Positions 16,308-26,504 are shown, counted from the first letter of the stretch. The stretch is 32,261 nucleotides of DNA from Pseudonocardiaceae bacterium (GCA_009377865.1 WHTH01000045.1:1-32261), one strand, 5' to 3'. A program made the numbers and translations. Notes: generated from the sequence alone by a model not told the origin.

Positions 16308-17456
16308 GAACCGGAGACGCTACCGCCCCGCAGTGCCGCGATCACAGCGGTGATACCCACGGCCGCGGCCAGCACGACCACCGTGGTGAGCAACTGCAAC
16401 GTCGCCGCCAGCAGCAGACACAGTGAACAGCCCAGGTAAGACGTCCATGCGGGCCACCGCCGTTGCGCCGCCGAAAGCCGCATCGCGGCCACGTTGGTCA
16501 CCGCGTAGTAGACCAGCACGCAGCCGGCCGACAGCGCGATCGCCGCCGCGGGGTCCAGCAGCATGGCGAGCACCGCCGCGACCAGTCCGCCGGCGAGATC
16601 GGCACGCCACGGAGTCGCGCGCCGCCCGACGGCGGCAAGCGCGGCCGGGAGGTCGCCGCCCCGTGCCATCGCCAGCGTCGTGCGGCTAACCCCGACCAGC
16701 ACCGAGTGCGTCGGACGCTGACAGCCTGGTGACCCCCAGCCCCCGCAGCGCAGCCAGCGCCACCAGCAGGTAGACGGCCAGCGCGATCCCGAGAGCGAGC
16801 GGGATGGCGCGGCGCAACGTCGCCCGTGGATCGCGCACCTCCTCGCCCAGTGTGGCCATCCGGGCGTAGCCGGCGAAGGCGAAGAACAGCAGGCCTGCCC
16901 CGCTGAGCACGCCATCGGCGGTGACCGGGACGGGGGCCACCGCGGTCAACGGCGCCGCGGCCGGCCCGGCGAATCCGGCCACGACCACGGCGGCCAGCAC
17001 CGCCAGCACGACCACGACCAGCACCCAGGTGGCCCGGGCGGTCCAGCGCACCCCGACCGTGTTGATCACGGTGACTGCGGCGACGGCCAGCACCGCGGCA
17101 GCCGTCGGCGCTGCGGGCACCAGGTAGGTACCGAACGTGCCCGCCGCTGCCGCCGCCGAGGCCGTCTTGCCGGCGAGGAAGGCGCTGCCAGCCAGCCGGG
17201 CCGACCACGGCCCGATGCGCGCCGCGGCGTAGACGTAGCTGCCACCCGCCTGCGGGTGTGCAGCCGCCAGGTCGGCAGACGACAGCGCGTTGCAGGTGGC
17301 CACCACCGCGGCAAGCACCAGCGCCGCCAGCAACCACCGTCCGGCAGCGCCGGCCGCTGTGCCCAGCGCGGTGAAGACCCCCGTCCCGAGCATCGCGCCG
17401 AGCCCGAGGACCACCGCGTCGGCCGTCCCGAGATTGCGCTGCAACGGCCGCGTCAC
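16304..17456 (-). pseudogene. APC-family amino acid permease, broken by an internal deletion with frameshift
   Basis: Two minus-strand frames together make one permease. The N-terminal frame (17456-16686) starts MTRPLQRNLGTADAVVLGLGAMLGTGVF, a classic APC-superfamily beginning, runs through seven or so membrane helices to GLGVTRLSASDAL, and then meets a stop. The C-terminal frame resumes at LVGVSRTTLAMARGGDLPAAL and ends at 16304. In intact relatives I expect roughly 35 residues (one membrane helix) between these blocks, so about 100 bases whose number is not a multiple of three appear to be missing near 16700-16712. The remaining reading frame overlaps gcvT by 4 bases, implying an old operon. 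The substrate is unknown; glycine or serine would suit the context. A sequencing error alone would not explain the missing helix. Confidence 0.78.
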
Positions 17457-17537
17457 GGCTTCACCCTGCCAGGACGGACGTCACGACAGCCTCGTTAGGA
17501 TCCTCCGATCACCACAATCCGTACTGAGGAGTCCGCC

Positions 17538-19025
17538 GTGCCCACCCCGAAGCTCGCCCTGACGGACGCCGACGTGGCCCGCGCGAACGTCGACGCCCTC
17601 GTCGTGGGCACGGTGCAGGGCTCCGACGGGGTGGCGCTCGCGGCAGGCGCCGAGTCGGTCGACGCCGGCTTCGAGGGAGGACTGGTGGAGCTGCTGTCGC
17701 TGCTGGGCGCCGCGGGCAAGGCCGACGAGGTGATCAAGCTGCCGACACGCGGCGCCACCTCGGCACCGCTGCTCGTCGCGACCGGCCTGGGCACGATCGA
17801 CGGCGAGCCCACCGGGGAACAGGTGCGACGCGCCGCGGGCGCCGCCGCCCGGGCGCTGGCCGGGACCGACCGGGCGGTCACCACGCTGTCGCGGCTCGAT
17901 CTCGGCGCTGCCGCCGAGGGCACCGCGCTGGGCGCGTACACGTTCACCACGTACCGCGGCAACTCGGGTGACGCGCCGCTGGGGCGGATGGACCTCTCGG
18001 TGCCCTCGGCGCGTGCCGCGGCTCCCAAACGTGAGCTGGCGCGCGCGGTGGCCGTGGCCGAGGCGGTGCGCACCACCCGGGACCTGGTCAACACCCCGCC
18101 CAACGACCTGTACCCGGCCTCGTTCGCCGAGCGTGCCGTGGCGCTGGCCGGCGATGCCGGGCTGCGGACCGAGGTGCTCGACGAGCAGGCGCTGCGCGCG
18201 GGTGGCTATGGCGGCATCCTTGGTGTGGGCAGTGGCTCGTCGCGCCCGCCGCGGCTGATCCGGCTGCACCACGAGCCCGCGGCGGCGAAGACACGGGTGG
18301 CGCTGGTCGGCAAGGGTGTGACATTCGACACCGGCGGCATCTCGATCAAACCTGCGGCGAACATGGACCACATGACCATGGACATGGCCGGAGCGGCCGC
18401 CGTGGTCGCCACCGCGGTGCTGGCCGCTCGGCTCGAGCTGCCCGTCGAGATCGTAGCCACGGTGCCGATGGCCGAGAACATGCCGTCGGCCACCGCCTAC
18501 CGCCCCGGCGACGTGCTCACCATCTACGGCGGCAAGACCGTGGAAGTGCTCAACACCGACGCCGAGGGCCGGCTGATCCTGGCCGACGCCCTCGTCCGGG
18601 CCGGCGAGGACTCCCCCGACTACCTGATCGACACCGCGACCCTCACCGGGGCGCAGATGGTCGCACTGGGCAACCGGACGCCGGGCGTGATGGGCACCCC
18701 CAAGTTCCGCGACCGCGTCGTGGCGCTGTCACAAGATGTCGGGGAGAACGGCTGGGCGATGCCGCTGCCCGATCACCTGCGCTCCGAGCTCGACTCCCGG
18801 CTGGCCGACATCGCCAACGTCACGGGCAACCGCTGGGCAGGCATGCTCGTCGCCGGGGTGTTCCTCGCCGAGTTCGTCGACGACGCGATGCCCTGGGCGC
18901 ACATCGACATCGCCGGTCCCGCGTTCAACACCGGATCCCCCTGGGGCTACCACGGCAAGGGCGGCACCGGTGTCCCGGTACGCACCCTGGCCGCGGTCCT
19001 GTCCGACATCGCCGAGCACGGCTGA
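17538..19025 (+). CDS. pepB: Leucyl aminopeptidase, M17 family
   Basis: Two-metal cytosolic aminopeptidase removing N-terminal residues, often Leu, from peptides. The 495-residue protein has the variable N-terminal domain (about residues 1-170) and the catalytic domain with [16 protein letters not shown] (about 258-273; Lys and Asp metal or catalytic residues), DMAGAAAV, the family signature [14 protein letters not shown] near residue 339, and [19 protein letters not shown] near the end. The GTG at 17538 is preceded by GAGGAG, 6 bases upstream. It is divergent from the broken permease, with 81 bases between. The position matches Rv2213. The symbol pepA is also used for this family. Confidence 0.95.
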   Translation: MPTPKLALTDADVARANVDALVVGTVQGSDGVALAAGAESVDAGFEGGLVELLSLLGAAGKADEVIKLPTRGATSAPLLVATGLGTIDGEPTGEQVRRAAGAAARALAGTDRAVTTLSRLDLGAAAEGTALGAYTFTTYRGNSGDAPLGRMDLSVPSARAAAPKRELARAVAVAEAVRTTRDLVNTPPNDLYPASFAERAVALAGDAGLRTEVLDEQALRAGGYGGILGVGSGSSRPPRLIRLHHEPAAAKTRVALVGKGVTFDTGGISIKPAANMDHMTMDMAGAAAVVATAVLAARLELPVEIVATVPMAENMPSATAYRPGDVLTIYGGKTVEVLNTDAEGRLILADALVRAGEDSPDYLIDTATLTGAQMVALGNRTPGVMGTPKFRDRVVALSQDVGENGWAMPLPDHLRSELDSRLADIANVTGNRWAGMLVAGVFLAEFVDDAMPWAHIDIAGPAFNTGSPWGYHGKGGTGVPVRTLAAVLSDIAEHG

Positions 19026-19047
19026 CCGCAACGAAGCGTCACGGCCG

Positions 19048-19398
19048 TCAGCGGCCGAGGTCGTCACGCTCGGCGCGCTTGCGCAGCACCCGCTGTCGCT
19101 CGGTGTAGTCGCGCATCCGTTGCGGGTAGCCGATCTTGCCGACGTCGTAGATGGGGGCCTCGAGCCGCTTGCCGATCCGGCGCGCACCAGCCTCGTTGCC
19201 GACCCCGCGCCGAGTCCACTCACCGTCATGTGCCACGAGCACGACTGTCGTCTCGGTGACCATCGTCTTCGGTTCGACGAATACCTCGACGCCGCGCCTG
19301 CTCGCCGCCCACTGCTCGAGGTAGTCACCGTCGGTGTCGGAGGTGTCGCCGCGCGCGCGGGACTTGCTCCGGCGCCGCAACCGGTCGAACACACCCAT
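19048..19398 (-). CDS. Conserved actinobacterial protein, function unknown
   Basis: A 116-residue basic protein starting MGVFDRLRRRSKSRARGD. Features: a charged N-terminal region, DYLEQWAASRRGVEVFVEPKTMVTETTVVLVAHDGEWTRR in the middle, and a C-terminal RRIGKRLEAPIYDVGKIGYPQRMRDYTERQR block. Short proteins with this VEPKTMVTETTVVLVAHDGEWTRR core are widespread in actinobacteria, sometimes labelled oxidoreductase without evidence I can see; no nucleotide-binding motif is present. The ATG at 19398 has GAGGAGGTG about 9 bases upstream. An in-frame extension to 19443 would include that ribosome site and is rejected. It converges on pepB with a 22-base gap. Confidence 0.85.
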   Translation of the reverse strand: MGVFDRLRRRSKSRARGDTSDTDGDYLEQWAASRRGVEVFVEPKTMVTETTVVLVAHDGEWTRRGVGNEAGARRIGKRLEAPIYDVGKIGYPQRMRDYTERQRVLRKRAERDDLGR

Positions 19399-19600
19399 TC
19401 GCGGGTCACCTCCTCGTACCCGCCGCCGATGATGCCATTCCAACGATCGGCGGCGTCCGGATTCTCCCGGTCACCCCGACCTGACGGGCACCACGCCCAC
19501 GTCGCCAGCACCGCCCCTGTGGTGACAGGATGGTTACGTGCCCACCGGCCCGACCGCCGTGGGGCGCCACGCTACCGACGTCTGCTCGAGGAGATCTGCA

Positions 19601-20971
19601 GTGACCGACAGCACCGCCGACCTGGTGATCCTCGGTGGCGGTTCGGGCGGCTACGCGTGCGCGCTGCGTGCCGCGCAGCTCGGCCTGTCCGTCATCATGG
19701 TCGAGAAGGACAAGCTGGGCGGGACGTGCCTGCACCGCGGCTGCATCCCCACCAAGGCCCTGCTGCACGCCGCGGAGGTGGCCGACTCCGCGCGCGACGG
19801 TCAGACGTTCGGGGTGAAGACCGCGCTCGAGGGCATCGACATGAACGGGGTGAACTCCTACAAGGACTCGGTCGTGTCCAAGATGTACAAGGGCCTGCAG
19901 GGTCTGGTGAAGTCCCGTGGCATCAGCTACGTAGAGGGCAGCGGCAGGTTCGTCGGCGAGCGAACGGTCGAGGTCGACGGCCAGCGCTACACCGGCAGTG
20001 CCGTCGTGCTCGCCACCGGCTCCTACGCCCGCACGCTGCCGGGCCTGGAGATCGGCGGGCAAGTGGTCACCAGCGACCAGGCGGTGAACCTGGATCACGT
20101 GCCGGAGCGGGTTGTCGTGCTCGGCGGCGGGGTGATCGGGGTCGAGTTCGCGAGCGTCTGGCGCTCCTTCGGTGCCGAGGTCACCGTCGTCGAGGCACTG
20201 CCGAGGCTGGTCCCCGCCGAGGACGACTTCCTGTCCACGCAGCTCGAGCGGGCTTTCCGCCGCCGCGGGATCACATTCAAGACCGGGGTCAAGTTCACCG
20301 GCGCGCAGCAGTCCGACTCGCAGGTGACGGTGAGCCTGGAGTCCGGCGAGCAGATCGAGGCCGACCTGCTGCTGGTGGCCGTGGGGCGTGGCCCGAATAC
20401 CGCGGACGCCGGCTTCGAGCAGGCCGGGGTGACGATGGACCGCGGCTTCGTACCTACCGACGAGCGGCTGCGTACCAACCTCGACGGCGTGTACGCCGTC
20501 GGCGACATCGTGCCGGGCCTGCAGCTCGCGCACCGTGGCTTCGCCCAGGGCATCTTCACCGCTGAGGAGATCGCCGGATACGACCCGACGCCGATCGACG
20601 AGACCGGCATCCCGCGGGTGACCTACTGCGAGCCGGAAGTGGCTTCGGTCGGGCTCACCGAGGCCGAGGCCAAGGAGCAGCACCCCGACGTCGAGACCCT
20701 CACCTACGACCTGTCGGGTAACGGCAAGAGCCAGATCCTGCAGACCAGAGGCGCTGTCAAGGTGGTACGGGCCGAGGACGGCCCGGTGCTCGGCATCCAC
20801 ATGATCGGCACCCGGGTCGGTGAGCTGGTCGGCGAGGCACAGCTGATCTTCAACTGGGAGGCCTACGCCGACGACGTCGCCGAGCTGGTGCACGCCCACC
20901 CCACACAGACCGAGGCACTCGGCGAGGCGCATCTCGCCCTGGCCGGCAAACCACTGCACACGCACGGCTGA
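19601..20971 (+). CDS. lpdA: Dihydrolipoyl dehydrogenase (E3)
   Basis: Flavoprotein that reoxidises dihydrolipoamide with NAD+ for the 2-oxoacid dehydrogenases and glycine cleavage. The 456-residue protein has the FAD-binding [19 protein letters not shown] (about residues 9-27), the redox disulfide in [13 protein letters not shown] (Cys near 43 and 48), the NAD-binding [15 protein letters not shown] near residue 170, [10 protein letters not shown] near 303 and the active-site [13 protein letters not shown] near the C-terminus. All key residues are present. The GTG at 19601 has GAGGAG 7 bases upstream; the longer frame from 19538 adds 21 unlikely residues. The E2 gene follows 82 bases downstream, so E3 and E2 are probably co-transcribed. 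Confidence 0.96.
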   Translation: MTDSTADLVILGGGSGGYACALRAAQLGLSVIMVEKDKLGGTCLHRGCIPTKALLHAAEVADSARDGQTFGVKTALEGIDMNGVNSYKDSVVSKMYKGLQGLVKSRGISYVEGSGRFVGERTVEVDGQRYTGSAVVLATGSYARTLPGLEIGGQVVTSDQAVNLDHVPERVVVLGGGVIGVEFASVWRSFGAEVTVVEALPRLVPAEDDFLSTQLERAFRRRGITFKTGVKFTGAQQSDSQVTVSLESGEQIEADLLLVAVGRGPNTADAGFEQAGVTMDRGFVPTDERLRTNLDGVYAVGDIVPGLQLAHRGFAQGIFTAEEIAGYDPTPIDETGIPRVTYCEPEVASVGLTEAEAKEQHPDVETLTYDLSGNGKSQILQTRGAVKVVRAEDGPVLGIHMIGTRVGELVGEAQLIFNWEAYADDVAELVHAHPTQTEALGEAHLALAGKPLHTHG

Positions 20972-20988
20972 CCGCAGCCAAGCTCGAC

Positions 20989-21024
20989 AAAGACTCAAAG
21001 ACTCGAAGACTCAGCGAAAGACTC
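20989..21024 (+). repeat. Octanucleotide repeats in the lpdA-sucB gap
   Basis: AAAGACTC occurs at 20989-20996 and 20997-21004, GAAGACTC at 21005-21012, and AAAGACTC again at 21017-21024 after 4 bases. Three units are perfectly tandem. The block is A-rich against a very GC-rich background and lies 30 bases before the E2 start codon, hence in the likely 5' leader. No known element is recognised. Confidence 0.8.
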
Positions 21025-21053
21025 ACAGCACACCGAGGGAGTCGAAGCAGGAG

Positions 21054-22778
21054 ATGGCGTACTCCGTGGAGATGCCGGCGCTCGGCGAGAGCGTCACCGA
21101 GGGCACCGTGACCCGGTGGCTCAAGCAGGAGGGCGAATCGGTTGCAGTCGACGAGCCGCTGCTGGAGGTGTCCACCGACAAGGTCGATACCGAGATCCCC
21201 TCGCCTGCCGGCGGTGTGCTGCAGCGCATCGTTGCCGCCGAGGACGAGACCGTGGAGGTCGGCGCCCAGCTCGCACTGATCGGCGACGAGGTGGGCGAGA
21301 CGTCCGACCAGCCCGATGACGGCGCCGGCGCCGAGGGTGCCTCGGCGCAACAACAGCAGCAAGAGCCCGCTGCCGAGCCCCCATCGGCCGCCGCGCAGCA
21401 GCCCCAGGTCCAGGAATCACCAGGGCAGGAATCCCCAGCGCAGGCCTCGGGCGATTCCGGCTCCTCGGGGGGTTCCGGCACCACGGTGAGCATGCCCGCC
21501 CTCGGCGAGAGCGTCACCGAGGGCACCGTGACGCGCTGGCTCAAGCAGGTCGGCGACACCGTGGCGGTCGACGAGCCGTTGCTCGAGGTGTCCACCGACA
21601 AGGTCGACACGGAGATCCCCTCCCCGGTCGCCGGCACGGTGCTGGCGATCACGGTGAGCGAGGACGAGACGGTCGAGGTCGGCGCTGCGCTGGCTGTCGT
21701 GGGTTCCGGCTCGGACGGCGAGACGTCCGCCGAGCCGACCCAGCTGGCCCAGCCCGCCGCCCAATCCACCGAACCCACCGACCAGCCTGCACCGGCCCTC
21801 GAACTGCAGCCGGCCGACGGCGCGCGCCACGCCGCAGCCGATGGTGCCCAGCCGGCTCCGCCGTACGTCACCCCACTGGTGCGCAAGCTCGCCGCGCAGC
21901 ACGGTGTCGATCTGGGCATGCTGCGAGGCAGCGGCGTGGGCGGCCGGATCCGCAAGCAGGATGTGCTGGCAGCCGTCGAACAGCCCGAGCAGCCGGCCGC
22001 TGCCGCCGCAGCAGCGCCGGCGCAGCGCCCGCAGCAACCTCCCGCCGCTTCGTCGGCGCTGCGCGGCCGGACGGAGAAGATGTCGCGGCTGCGCTCGGTG
22101 ATCGCCAACCGGATGGTCGAGTCGCTGCAGACCTCCGCTCAGCTGACCACGGTCGCCGAGGTGGACGTCAGCCGGATCGCGCGGCTGCGGTCACGAGCGG
22201 CACGGGATTTCGAGGCCGGCGAGGGTGTGCGGTTGTCGTTCCTGGCGTTCTTCGCCAAGGCGACCATCGAGGCGCTCAAGCAGCACCCGAAGGTCAACGC
22301 GTCCATCGACGAGGATGCCGGGAAGATCACCTACCACGGCGCAGAGCACCTCGGTATCGCGGTGGACACCGAGCGTGGGCTGCTGGTGCCGGTGATTCAC
22401 GACGCCGGTGACCTCAACATCGCCGGGCTTGCCCGGCGGATCTCCGACGTGGCCGAGCGCACCCGCACGAACAAGATCACACCGGACGAGCTCGGCGGGG
22501 GGACTTTCACGCTGAGCAACACCGGCTCGCGGGGCGCGCTGTTCGACACGCCGATAATCCTGCAGCCGCAGGTGGGAATCCTCGGTACCGGCAGTGTCGT
22601 CAAGCGACCGGTAGTAGTGTCCGACGAGGACGGCGACACCATCGCCGTGCGATCGATGATGTACCTCGCGCTGTCCTATGACCACCGGCTGGTGGACGGG
22701 GCCGACGCCGCGCGTTTCCTCACCACCGTCAAGGACCGTCTCGAGGAGGGCGCCTTCGAGGCCGACCTCGGACTGTGA
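21054..22778 (+). CDS. sucB: Dihydrolipoamide acyltransferase (E2) with two lipoyl domains
   Basis: Core E2 subunit of a 2-oxoacid dehydrogenase complex. Domains in order over 574 residues: lipoyl domain 1 (about 1-78, lipoylated Lys in [12 protein letters not shown] near 43), an Ala/Gln/Ser/Pro linker, lipoyl domain 2 (about 146-222, Lys near 183), a second linker, a peripheral-subunit-binding domain (about 267-305, [17 protein letters not shown]), a third linker, and the catalytic domain (about 340-574) with active-site [11 protein letters not shown] near 541. Many annotations call it SucB, but in actinobacteria such as M. tuberculosis the equivalent (DlaT, Rv2215) serves pyruvate dehydrogenase, so dlaT may be the better functional name. 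The ATG at 21054 follows GCAGGAG. lpdA upstream and lipB downstream fit its need for E3 and lipoylation. Confidence 0.95.
   Translation: MAYSVEMPALGESVTEGTVTRWLKQEGESVAVDEPLLEVSTDKVDTEIPSPAGGVLQRIVAAEDETVEVGAQLALIGDEVGETSDQPDDGAGAEGASAQQQQQEPAAEPPSAAAQQPQVQESPGQESPAQASGDSGSSGGSGTTVSMPALGESVTEGTVTRWLKQVGDTVAVDEPLLEVSTDKVDTEIPSPVAGTVLAITVSEDETVEVGAALAVVGSGSDGETSAEPTQLAQPAAQSTEPTDQPAPALELQPADGARHAAADGAQPAPPYVTPLVRKLAAQHGVDLGMLRGSGVGGRIRKQDVLAAVEQPEQPAAAAAAAPAQRPQQPPAASSALRGRTEKMSRLRSVIANRMVESLQTSAQLTTVAEVDVSRIARLRSRAARDFEAGEGVRLSFLAFFAKATIEALKQHPKVNASIDEDAGKITYHGAEHLGIAVDTERGLLVPVIHDAGDLNIAGLARRISDVAERTRTNKITPDELGGGTFTLSNTGSRGALFDTPIILQPQVGILGTGSVVKRPVVVSDEDGDTIAVRSMMYLALSYDHRLVDGADAARFLTTVKDRLEEGAFEADLGL
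21081..21532 (+). repeat. Exact 32-base repeats in the two lipoyl-domain coding segments
   Basis: The 32 bases at 21081-21112, encoding [10 protein letters not shown], recur exactly at 21501-21532, a 420-base offset, and the flanking sequence around each lipoylation site is almost identical too. The DNA identity, including third positions, suggests recent duplication or continuing gene conversion between the domains, and makes the gene prone to loss or gain of one lipoyl unit. Confidence 0.8.
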
Positions 22779-22802
22779 CGGGGCGACGGGGACAATGGGA
22801 TC

Positions 22803-23549
22803 GTGGCCGCCGACGTACCGACCATCCTCGCGACCTCGGGGGGACTGCGTCCGGGCCGCCGGACCGACCTGGAGTTCGGCCCGCTCATGACGCACGCCGT
22901 CGAGCTGGCCGGGGTGCAGGGCCGGGCGCCACGGCTGTGCACCCTCGGCACCGCCACCGGTGACCAGCGGCACTGGGCCGGGCAGCTGTCCGAAGCCGGC
23001 CGCGTCGCCGGAGTCGAGCTGAGCGTGCTGCACCTGTTCCCGATGCCTTCGGTCGACGACGTCGAAGCGCAGCTGCTCGCTCAGGACGTCGTGTGGGTCG
23101 GCGGTGGCTCCGTGGTCAACCTGCTCGCGGTGTGGCGGGCCCACGCGCTCGATGTGGTGTTCGAGCGGGCCTGGCGAGCCGGGGTAGTGCTGTCCGGGGT
23201 GTCCGCCGGTTCACTGTGCTGGCATGTCGGCGGCACCACCGACTCGTTCGGTCCGCAGCTGCGACCGATCACCGACGCGCTGGGCCTGCTGCCCTACGGC
23301 AACGCCCCGCACTACGACTCGGACCCGCAGCGGCGCCCGCTGACCCACCGGCTGGTCGCCGAGGGCACGCTTCCCACGTCGTACTGCGCTGACGACGGGG
23401 TGGGCCTGCACTACCGCGGGACCGACCTCGTCGAGGCCGTCACGGACCGACCGGGGCAGGCCGCGTACCGGGTCACCCGGCAGGCCGGCGGCACCGTTGT
23501 CGAGGACCGCATCGAGCCGCGTCCGCTGCCGGTGCCACGGACCGGGTGA
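22803..23549 (+). CDS. Peptidase E-like protein (S51 family, cyanophycinase/PepE fold)
   Basis: Probable serine peptidase of the class I glutamine-amidotransferase-like fold; PepE enzymes cleave N-terminal aspartyl dipeptides. The 248-residue protein contains PTILATSGGLRPGRRTDLEFGPL, FPMPSVDDVEAQLLAQDVVWVGGGSVVNLLAVWR (the GGG turn of the fold), and the nucleophile elbow GVSAGSLCWHVGG with the expected Ser near residue 135. LLPYGNAPHYDSDPQRR supplies the usual conserved His region. The GTG at 22803 has no ribosome site but follows GACAAT by 6 bases, so it may be leaderless. It begins 24 bases after the E2 gene, an insertion compared with the M. tuberculosis order. The precise substrate is unknown. 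Confidence 0.88.
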   Translation: MAADVPTILATSGGLRPGRRTDLEFGPLMTHAVELAGVQGRAPRLCTLGTATGDQRHWAGQLSEAGRVAGVELSVLHLFPMPSVDDVEAQLLAQDVVWVGGGSVVNLLAVWRAHALDVVFERAWRAGVVLSGVSAGSLCWHVGGTTDSFGPQLRPITDALGLLPYGNAPHYDSDPQRRPLTHRLVAEGTLPTSYCADDGVGLHYRGTDLVEAVTDRPGQAAYRVTRQAGGTVVEDRIEPRPLPVPRTG

Positions 23550-23592
23550 CCCCGCATCGCGTCCCCGGCAACGACCCGGGAGGATCCGCGGT

Positions 23593-24486
23593 ATGCGTGT
23601 CGTGATCGCCGGCTCCTCCGGGCTCATCGGTACGACCCTGGTACCGCTGCTGCGCCAGGCGGGCCACGAGGTGATCCGGCTGGTCCGCCGCCGTGCATCC
23701 GCCCCCGACGAGCGCAGCTGGAACCCACCCGCCGGCACGCTCGACGATGGTGCCCTCGACGGGGCCGACGCCGTGGTGAACCTCTGTGGCGTCAACCTCG
23801 GCGACAAGCGCTGGAGCGGAGAGTTCAAGCAGCGGCTGCGCGACAGCCGGATCGTGCCGACCGAGGTGCTGGCCGCCGCGGTCGCCCAGCACGGGATCCC
23901 GGTACTGGTCAATTCCACCGGGAGTAACATCTACGGGGACACCGGCGACCGCATCGTGGACGAGACCGCCCCGCTGGGTACCGGTTTCCTCGCCGAGCTG
24001 TGCCGGGACTGGGAAGCGGCAACCGCCGCGGCACGCAACGGGGGCGCCCGGGTGGTCTCGTTACGCACCGGGCCGGTGCTCTCCCCGGCCGCAGGCCTGC
24101 TGGGGGAACTGCGACCGTTCTTCGCACTTGGGCTGGGTGGCCGGCTGGGCGATGGCCGCCAGTACCTGTCGTGGATCTCGTTGGAAGACGCTGCGGGTGC
24201 CATTCGCTACGTGCTCGAGCACGACGACGTGTCCGGGCCGGTGAACCTCACCGGGCCGGCACCGGTCACCAACGCAGAGTTCACCCGCGCCCTCGGGGAG
24301 GCGCTGCACCGGCCGACGATGCTCGTGGTGCCCGGCTTCGCACTGCGGATCGCCCGCGGCAGCGAGCTCGCCGACGAGATGGCGCTGTCCGGACAACGTG
24401 CCGTGCCCGCCGCGCTCGAGCGGCACAGCTACGAGTTCGAGCACCCGACGGTCGGTGCGGCGCTGAGTGCCGCGCTGGACCGGTGA
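23593..24486 (+). CDS. TIGR01777 family NAD-dependent epimerase/dehydratase-like protein
   Basis: Short-chain dehydrogenase-fold protein of the SulA/YfcH group (Rv2216 type), of unknown substrate. The 297-residue product starts MRVVIAGSSGLIGTTLVPLL, with the Rossmann GxxGxxG-type motif at residues 7-13, and has ERSWNPPAGTLDDGALDGADAVVNLCG, the family-typical LGDKRWSGEFKQRLRDSRIVPTEVL, NSTGSNIYGDTGD in place of the catalytic YxxxK region, and the C-terminal FALRIARGSELADEMALSGQRAVP with a DUF1731-like end. The ATG at 23593 follows GGGAGGATCC. It is followed 10 bases later by a flavin oxidoreductase gene on the same strand, probably one transcription unit. Confidence 0.93.
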   Translation: MRVVIAGSSGLIGTTLVPLLRQAGHEVIRLVRRRASAPDERSWNPPAGTLDDGALDGADAVVNLCGVNLGDKRWSGEFKQRLRDSRIVPTEVLAAAVAQHGIPVLVNSTGSNIYGDTGDRIVDETAPLGTGFLAELCRDWEAATAAARNGGARVVSLRTGPVLSPAAGLLGELRPFFALGLGGRLGDGRQYLSWISLEDAAGAIRYVLEHDDVSGPVNLTGPAPVTNAEFTRALGEALHRPTMLVVPGFALRIARGSELADEMALSGQRAVPAALERHSYEFEHPTVGAALSAALDR

Positions 24487-24496
24487 GCGGATCTCG

Positions 24497-25750
24497 ATGA
24501 CTACCGACGTCGTGGTGGTGGGGGCGGGCCTGGCGGGGCTGGCTGCGGCGCGGCAGTTACAACACGCCGGCGTCGAGGTGACGGTGCTCGAAGCGGGCCC
24601 GATCGTCGGCGGCCGGGTCGCCACCGACACCGTCGACGGATTCCTGCTCGACCGTGGCTTCCAGGTGCTCAACACCAGCTACCCGGCGCTGGCACGGGAG
24701 GTGGACCTGGCGTCACTGGACCTGCGCGCGTTCACGGCCGGCGCCGCGGTGCGGGGCACCGACGGCACGCTGCACCGGCTGGTCGATCCGCGTCGTGCGC
24801 CGGCGCAGTCCTGGCGAACGGCGGTCGACGGGCTGCTGGACTCCGCCGCGAAGCTCGCGATCGCGCGGCTCTCGGCGCGGGTGGCGCTGATCGATCCCCG
24901 GCAGCTACTGGCAGGGCCGGAGCGCAGCACCGCGGCCGAACTCGCCTCGCTGGGACTGGCCGGCCCGGCGACCGAGCAGTTCTTCCGACCGTTCCTGGCC
25001 GGCGTGTTCGGCGAGCGCGAACTGGCGACATCGGCGCGGTTCTTCCGCTTGGTGTGGCGCAGCTTCATCCGCGGCGACTCCACCCTTCCGTCCCGGGGCA
25101 TGGCCGCGCTGCCCGTCGGGCTCGCGGCGCGGCTGGCGCCGGGGACAGTGCGCTGCGGGCAGACCGTGCTGGGCGTCGCGCCGGGACGGGTGCGCACCGG
25201 GACGGGCGAGCTGTCAGCCCGGGCAGTCGTCGTCGCAACCGACCCGCCCAGCGCGCGGGCGCTGCTGCCGGGCCTCGACGTGCCGCTGATGCGCAGCCTG
25301 ACCACCTACTACCACGTCTGCGAGCAACCGCCGACCCGGCTGCCGCTCATCCACCTCGACGGCCGGGGCGGGCCGGTCGTCAACACCAGCGTGCTCACCA
25401 CCGTGGCGCCGTCCTACTCCCCCGACCACCGGCACCTGATCGCCTCGACGGTACTCGGCGTGCCAACGGCGGGCAGCCCCGACGAGTCGCAGGTGCGGGG
25501 GCTCGCGGGCGCGATCTACCGGGAGGGCAGCTCGAACTGGCAGCACCTCGGCACCACCGTGGTGCCGCAGGCGCTGTGCACCCTCACGCCGCCCACCCCT
25601 GATCGGCTGCGCCGCACGGTGTCGCTGGGTGACGGGCTGTTCGTCGCGGGGGATCATCGCGACACCCCCTCCATCCAGGGCGCGCTGGTCAGCGGGCACC
25701 GGGCGGCCAGGGCGGTGCTGCGGGAGCTGGGGGGGCACCGCCCGGCGTAG
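24497..25750 (+). CDS. FAD-dependent oxidoreductase (amine oxidase/phytoene dehydrogenase-like)
   Basis: Flavoprotein with the N-terminal dinucleotide-binding fold [32 protein letters not shown] (residues 2-33) followed by [26 protein letters not shown], the substrate-side motif of the amine oxidase/phytoene desaturase superfamily. Near the C-terminus, [30 protein letters not shown] is the second FAD motif. At 417 residues it is full length. Such proteins occur beside the TIGR01777 gene in other actinobacteria as I recall, but no substrate is known to me. It is 10 bases after the epimerase-like gene and 10 bases before lipB. Carotenoid chemistry is not supported by any neighbour. Confidence 0.88.
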   Translation: MTTDVVVVGAGLAGLAAARQLQHAGVEVTVLEAGPIVGGRVATDTVDGFLLDRGFQVLNTSYPALAREVDLASLDLRAFTAGAAVRGTDGTLHRLVDPRRAPAQSWRTAVDGLLDSAAKLAIARLSARVALIDPRQLLAGPERSTAAELASLGLAGPATEQFFRPFLAGVFGERELATSARFFRLVWRSFIRGDSTLPSRGMAALPVGLAARLAPGTVRCGQTVLGVAPGRVRTGTGELSARAVVVATDPPSARALLPGLDVPLMRSLTTYYHVCEQPPTRLPLIHLDGRGGPVVNTSVLTTVAPSYSPDHRHLIASTVLGVPTAGSPDESQVRGLAGAIYREGSSNWQHLGTTVVPQALCTLTPPTPDRLRRTVSLGDGLFVAGDHRDTPSIQGALVSGHRAARAVLRELGGHRPA

Positions 25751-25753
25751 CCT
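25748..25753 (+). promoter_or_regulatory. Possible -10 box for a leaderless lipB message
   Basis: TAGCCT lies 7 bases before the lipB GTG at 25761 and no Shine-Dalgarno sequence is present. It overlaps the stop of the upstream oxidoreductase gene (the TAG of that stop is part of the hexamer). No -35 is obvious. This is a positional argument only. Confidence 0.4.
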
Positions 25754-25760
25754 GGCAGCC

Positions 25761-26504
25761 GTGACGTCCGTCTCCTGCCGTGCCGCCGTCGATCCGGTGC
25801 AAGTCCGTCGCCTCGGCACGCTCGGCTACGAGCAGGCCTGGGAGCTGCAGCGCGAGCTGGCTGCCGCCCGCGCCGCCACCTCGGGCCCCGATGTGATGCT
25901 GCTACTGGAGCACCCGTCGGTCTACACCGCCGGTCGGCGAACCGCGGCTGCCGACCGCCCCACGGACGGCACGCCGGTGATCGACGTCGACCGCGGCGGC
26001 AAGATCACCTGGCACGGTCCTGGCCAGCTCGTCGGCTACCCCCTCGTGGCCCTGAGCGATCCGGTGGACGTGGTGGACTACGTGCGGCGGCTCGAGGAGG
26101 CGCTGATCGCCGTGTGCACCGGTCTCGGGCTCGACTGCGGGCGGGTCGCCGGGCGCTCCGGAGTGTGGCTGGCCGCGGCACCCGGCCGGCCGGTCCGCAA
26201 GGTCGCCGCGATCGGCGTACGGGTCAGCCGTGGCGTGACGATGCACGGCTTCGCGCTCAACTGCGACCCCGACCTGAGCGCCTTCGACCACATCGTGCCC
26301 TGCGGCATCGCCGATGCCGGGGTGACCTCACTGTCGGCGGAGTTGGGCCGGACGGTCGCTGTGGACGAGGTGACCGACGACGTCGAGCGCGCCGTGCTTG
26401 CCGCGATCGACGGCGGGCTGCCCGTCACCGACCACGAGCTCACGGCCGAAACCACCGCGCAACCCGCCGGGATGGCACTGCACCTGGCCAGCGCCATCCG
26501 CTAG
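25761..26504 (+). CDS. lipB: Octanoyl-[acyl carrier protein]:protein octanoyltransferase
   Basis: Transfers the octanoyl group from acyl carrier protein to the lipoyl-domain lysine of E2 and GcvH proteins, the first step of lipoic-acid attachment. The 247-residue protein has [30 protein letters not shown], the catalytic lysine in [22 protein letters not shown] near residue 148, and the catalytic cysteine in DHIVPCGI near 181. The GTG at 25761 is the first sensible start after the upstream stop. Its targets are encoded close by (two-lipoyl E2) or implied (GcvH for gcvT). In M. tuberculosis lipA follows directly; here the molybdate operon does, so the insertion of sulfur must be encoded elsewhere. 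Confidence 0.95.
   Translation: MTSVSCRAAVDPVQVRRLGTLGYEQAWELQRELAAARAATSGPDVMLLLEHPSVYTAGRRTAAADRPTDGTPVIDVDRGGKITWHGPGQLVGYPLVALSDPVDVVDYVRRLEEALIAVCTGLGLDCGRVAGRSGVWLAAAPGRPVRKVAAIGVRVSRGVTMHGFALNCDPDLSAFDHIVPCGIADAGVTSLSAELGRTVAVDEVTDDVERAVLAAIDGGLPVTDHELTAETTAQPAGMALHLASAIR

Noticed and set aside
17457-17537. Glycine riboswitch for the gcvT operon
   Set aside because: Only 81 bases lie upstream of the permease start and they are shared with the divergent pepB promoter; no tandem aptamer pattern is visible.
19043-19056. GGCCG-TCAG-CGGCC hairpin as pepB terminator
   Set aside because: A 5-bp stem in this GC content is expected by chance, and it overlaps the coding end of the convergent gene.
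21001-21024. CRISPR-like array at the AAAGACTC repeats
   Set aside because: Units are 8 bases and mostly directly tandem with no spacers; no cas genes are present.
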